In this document: positions 4,464 through 5,009 of the stretch, piece by piece
Layout of the letters: the number at the start of each line of letters is the position of its first letter
Position numbering within the stretch: the first letter of the stretch is position 1
Assembly (NCBI GenBank): GCA_007123425.1
Contig: SKLC01000320.1
Coordinates: 1 to 5,009, forward strand
Source of the DNA: Nitriliruptoraceae bacterium
GTDB taxonomy: Bacteria; Actinomycetota; Nitriliruptoria; Nitriliruptorales; Nitriliruptoraceae
DNA: 5,009 bases
Direction of reading: 5' to 3'
The notes under the pieces: model-generated
Told to the model about the DNA's origin: nothing
Database searches by the model: none
What the model saw: the letters and a program-made list of their open reading frames with translations, nothing else
Program-made: the position numbers and the translations under genes

Positions 4464-5009
4464 CCGCCATCGCACCTCCATCCGCCGGGGGGACGCATCC
4501 CCACGACCGCCAGCCCGACGCGGGGTCTGCGGGCTCCGGTCCGCAGTCCGGCCGTGTCGAGACGATCCTCAAGCCTCTGGGGCGGCCCACGTGGCGCTGG
4601 TGGGTGACGCTGGCCGTCGCGCTGGCAGGTCTGGCCTGGTTCGCCCAGGCCTGGATCTTCCAGCTCCAGTGGGGCCTGGTCGTGACCAACATGGCCGACT
4701 GGGGCTACGTCGGCGGCATCCCCTGGGGCTTCTACGAGGGCTCGATGATCTGGTGGATCGGCATCGGCCACGGGGGCATCATCGTCTCCGCGGCGGTGCG
4801 GCTGTTCAAGATGCGCGACTTCGCGCCGATCGCGCGCATCGCCGAGCTGCTGACATTGGCGAGCCTGGCCAACGCCGGGCTGTACATCATCATCCACCTC
4901 GGCCGCCCCGACCGGGTCGTCACCAGCATCCTGCCGAACCTGCCCACCACGCTGCAGACCTCGCCGCTGGCGTGGGACGTGATGGTCATCACGCTGTACT
5001 TCGTGCTGA
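4460..5009 (+). CDS. nrfD: NrfD/PsrC-family quinol-interacting membrane subunit, 3' truncated by window end
   Basis: The first 183 codons of a multi-helix integral membrane protein, still open at the window edge. NrfD/PsrC/ActC proteins bind quinol and pass electrons to, or accept them from, a DmsB-like Fe-S subunit at the outer membrane face. A soluble, low-complexity N-terminus of about 45 residues is followed by helices at about 47-67, 92-115, 124-146 and from about 168. Family hallmarks are WGFYEGSMIWWIGIGHGG (89-106), an R-x2-E pair (R126, E129), HLGRP (146-150) and SPLAWDV (168-174). This pattern, especially the last block, resembles the large ten-helix type seen in alternative complex III ActC and PsrC more than the short eight-helix NrfD. 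The start ATG overlaps the Fe-S stop as ATGA, so the two are probably translated together. It was identified by hand translation. The family is secure; the total length and partner are not visible. Confidence 0.92.
   Translation, partial: MTAIAPPSAGGTHPHDRQPDAGSAGSGPQSGRVETILKPLGRPTWRWWVTLAVALAGLAWFAQAWIFQLQWGLVVTNMADWGYVGGIPWGFYEGSMIWWIGIGHGGIIVSAAVRLFKMRDFAPIARIAELLTLASLANAGLYIIIHLGRPDRVVTSILPNLPTTLQTSPLAWDVMVITLYFVL

Overview
The window is about 5 kb of very GC-rich DNA with strong G/C bias at third codon positions. This points to a high-GC bacterium, most likely an actinobacterium. The exported copper protein is strongly acidic (about 58 Asp+Glu against 23 Lys+Arg by hand count), which suggests a salt-adapted lineage; halophilic deep-branching actinobacteria such as the Nitriliruptoria/Euzebya group would fit, but this is inference. 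All supported genes lie on the + strand.

Left part (1-1540): a small two-helix membrane protein whose reading frame is open to the window edge, closed by a GC-rich hairpin just after its stop. Then a stand-alone zinc-free quinone oxidoreductase of the medium-chain dehydrogenase family, followed by a second two-tier hairpin. These look like ordinary, separately terminated genes.

Middle (1472-1823): a 352-bp gap with no supportable gene. It holds the terminator-like hairpin, a perfect 7-bp inverted repeat and a short A/T-rich patch just before a strong ribosome binding site. It is the likely control region of the genes to its right.

Right part (1824-5009): three genes that look like one redox operon. 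First is a lipoprotein with two cupredoxin domains built like copper nitrite reductase; it keeps the expected type 2 copper ligands and catalytic Asp/His, but has Gln at the position of the type 1 copper axial Met. Second is a four-cluster [4Fe-4S] protein of the DmsB/NrfC/PsrB type with an unusual 180-residue N-terminal extension, which carries two copies of a Cys/His motif and precedes an internal twin-arginine signal. Third, overlapping it by ATGA, is an NrfD/PsrC-type quinol-interacting membrane subunit cut off by the window end. Together they suggest electron exchange between the membrane quinone pool, the Fe-S relay and an extracytoplasmic catalyst. That catalyst could be the copper protein, a molybdopterin enzyme encoded beyond the window, or both.
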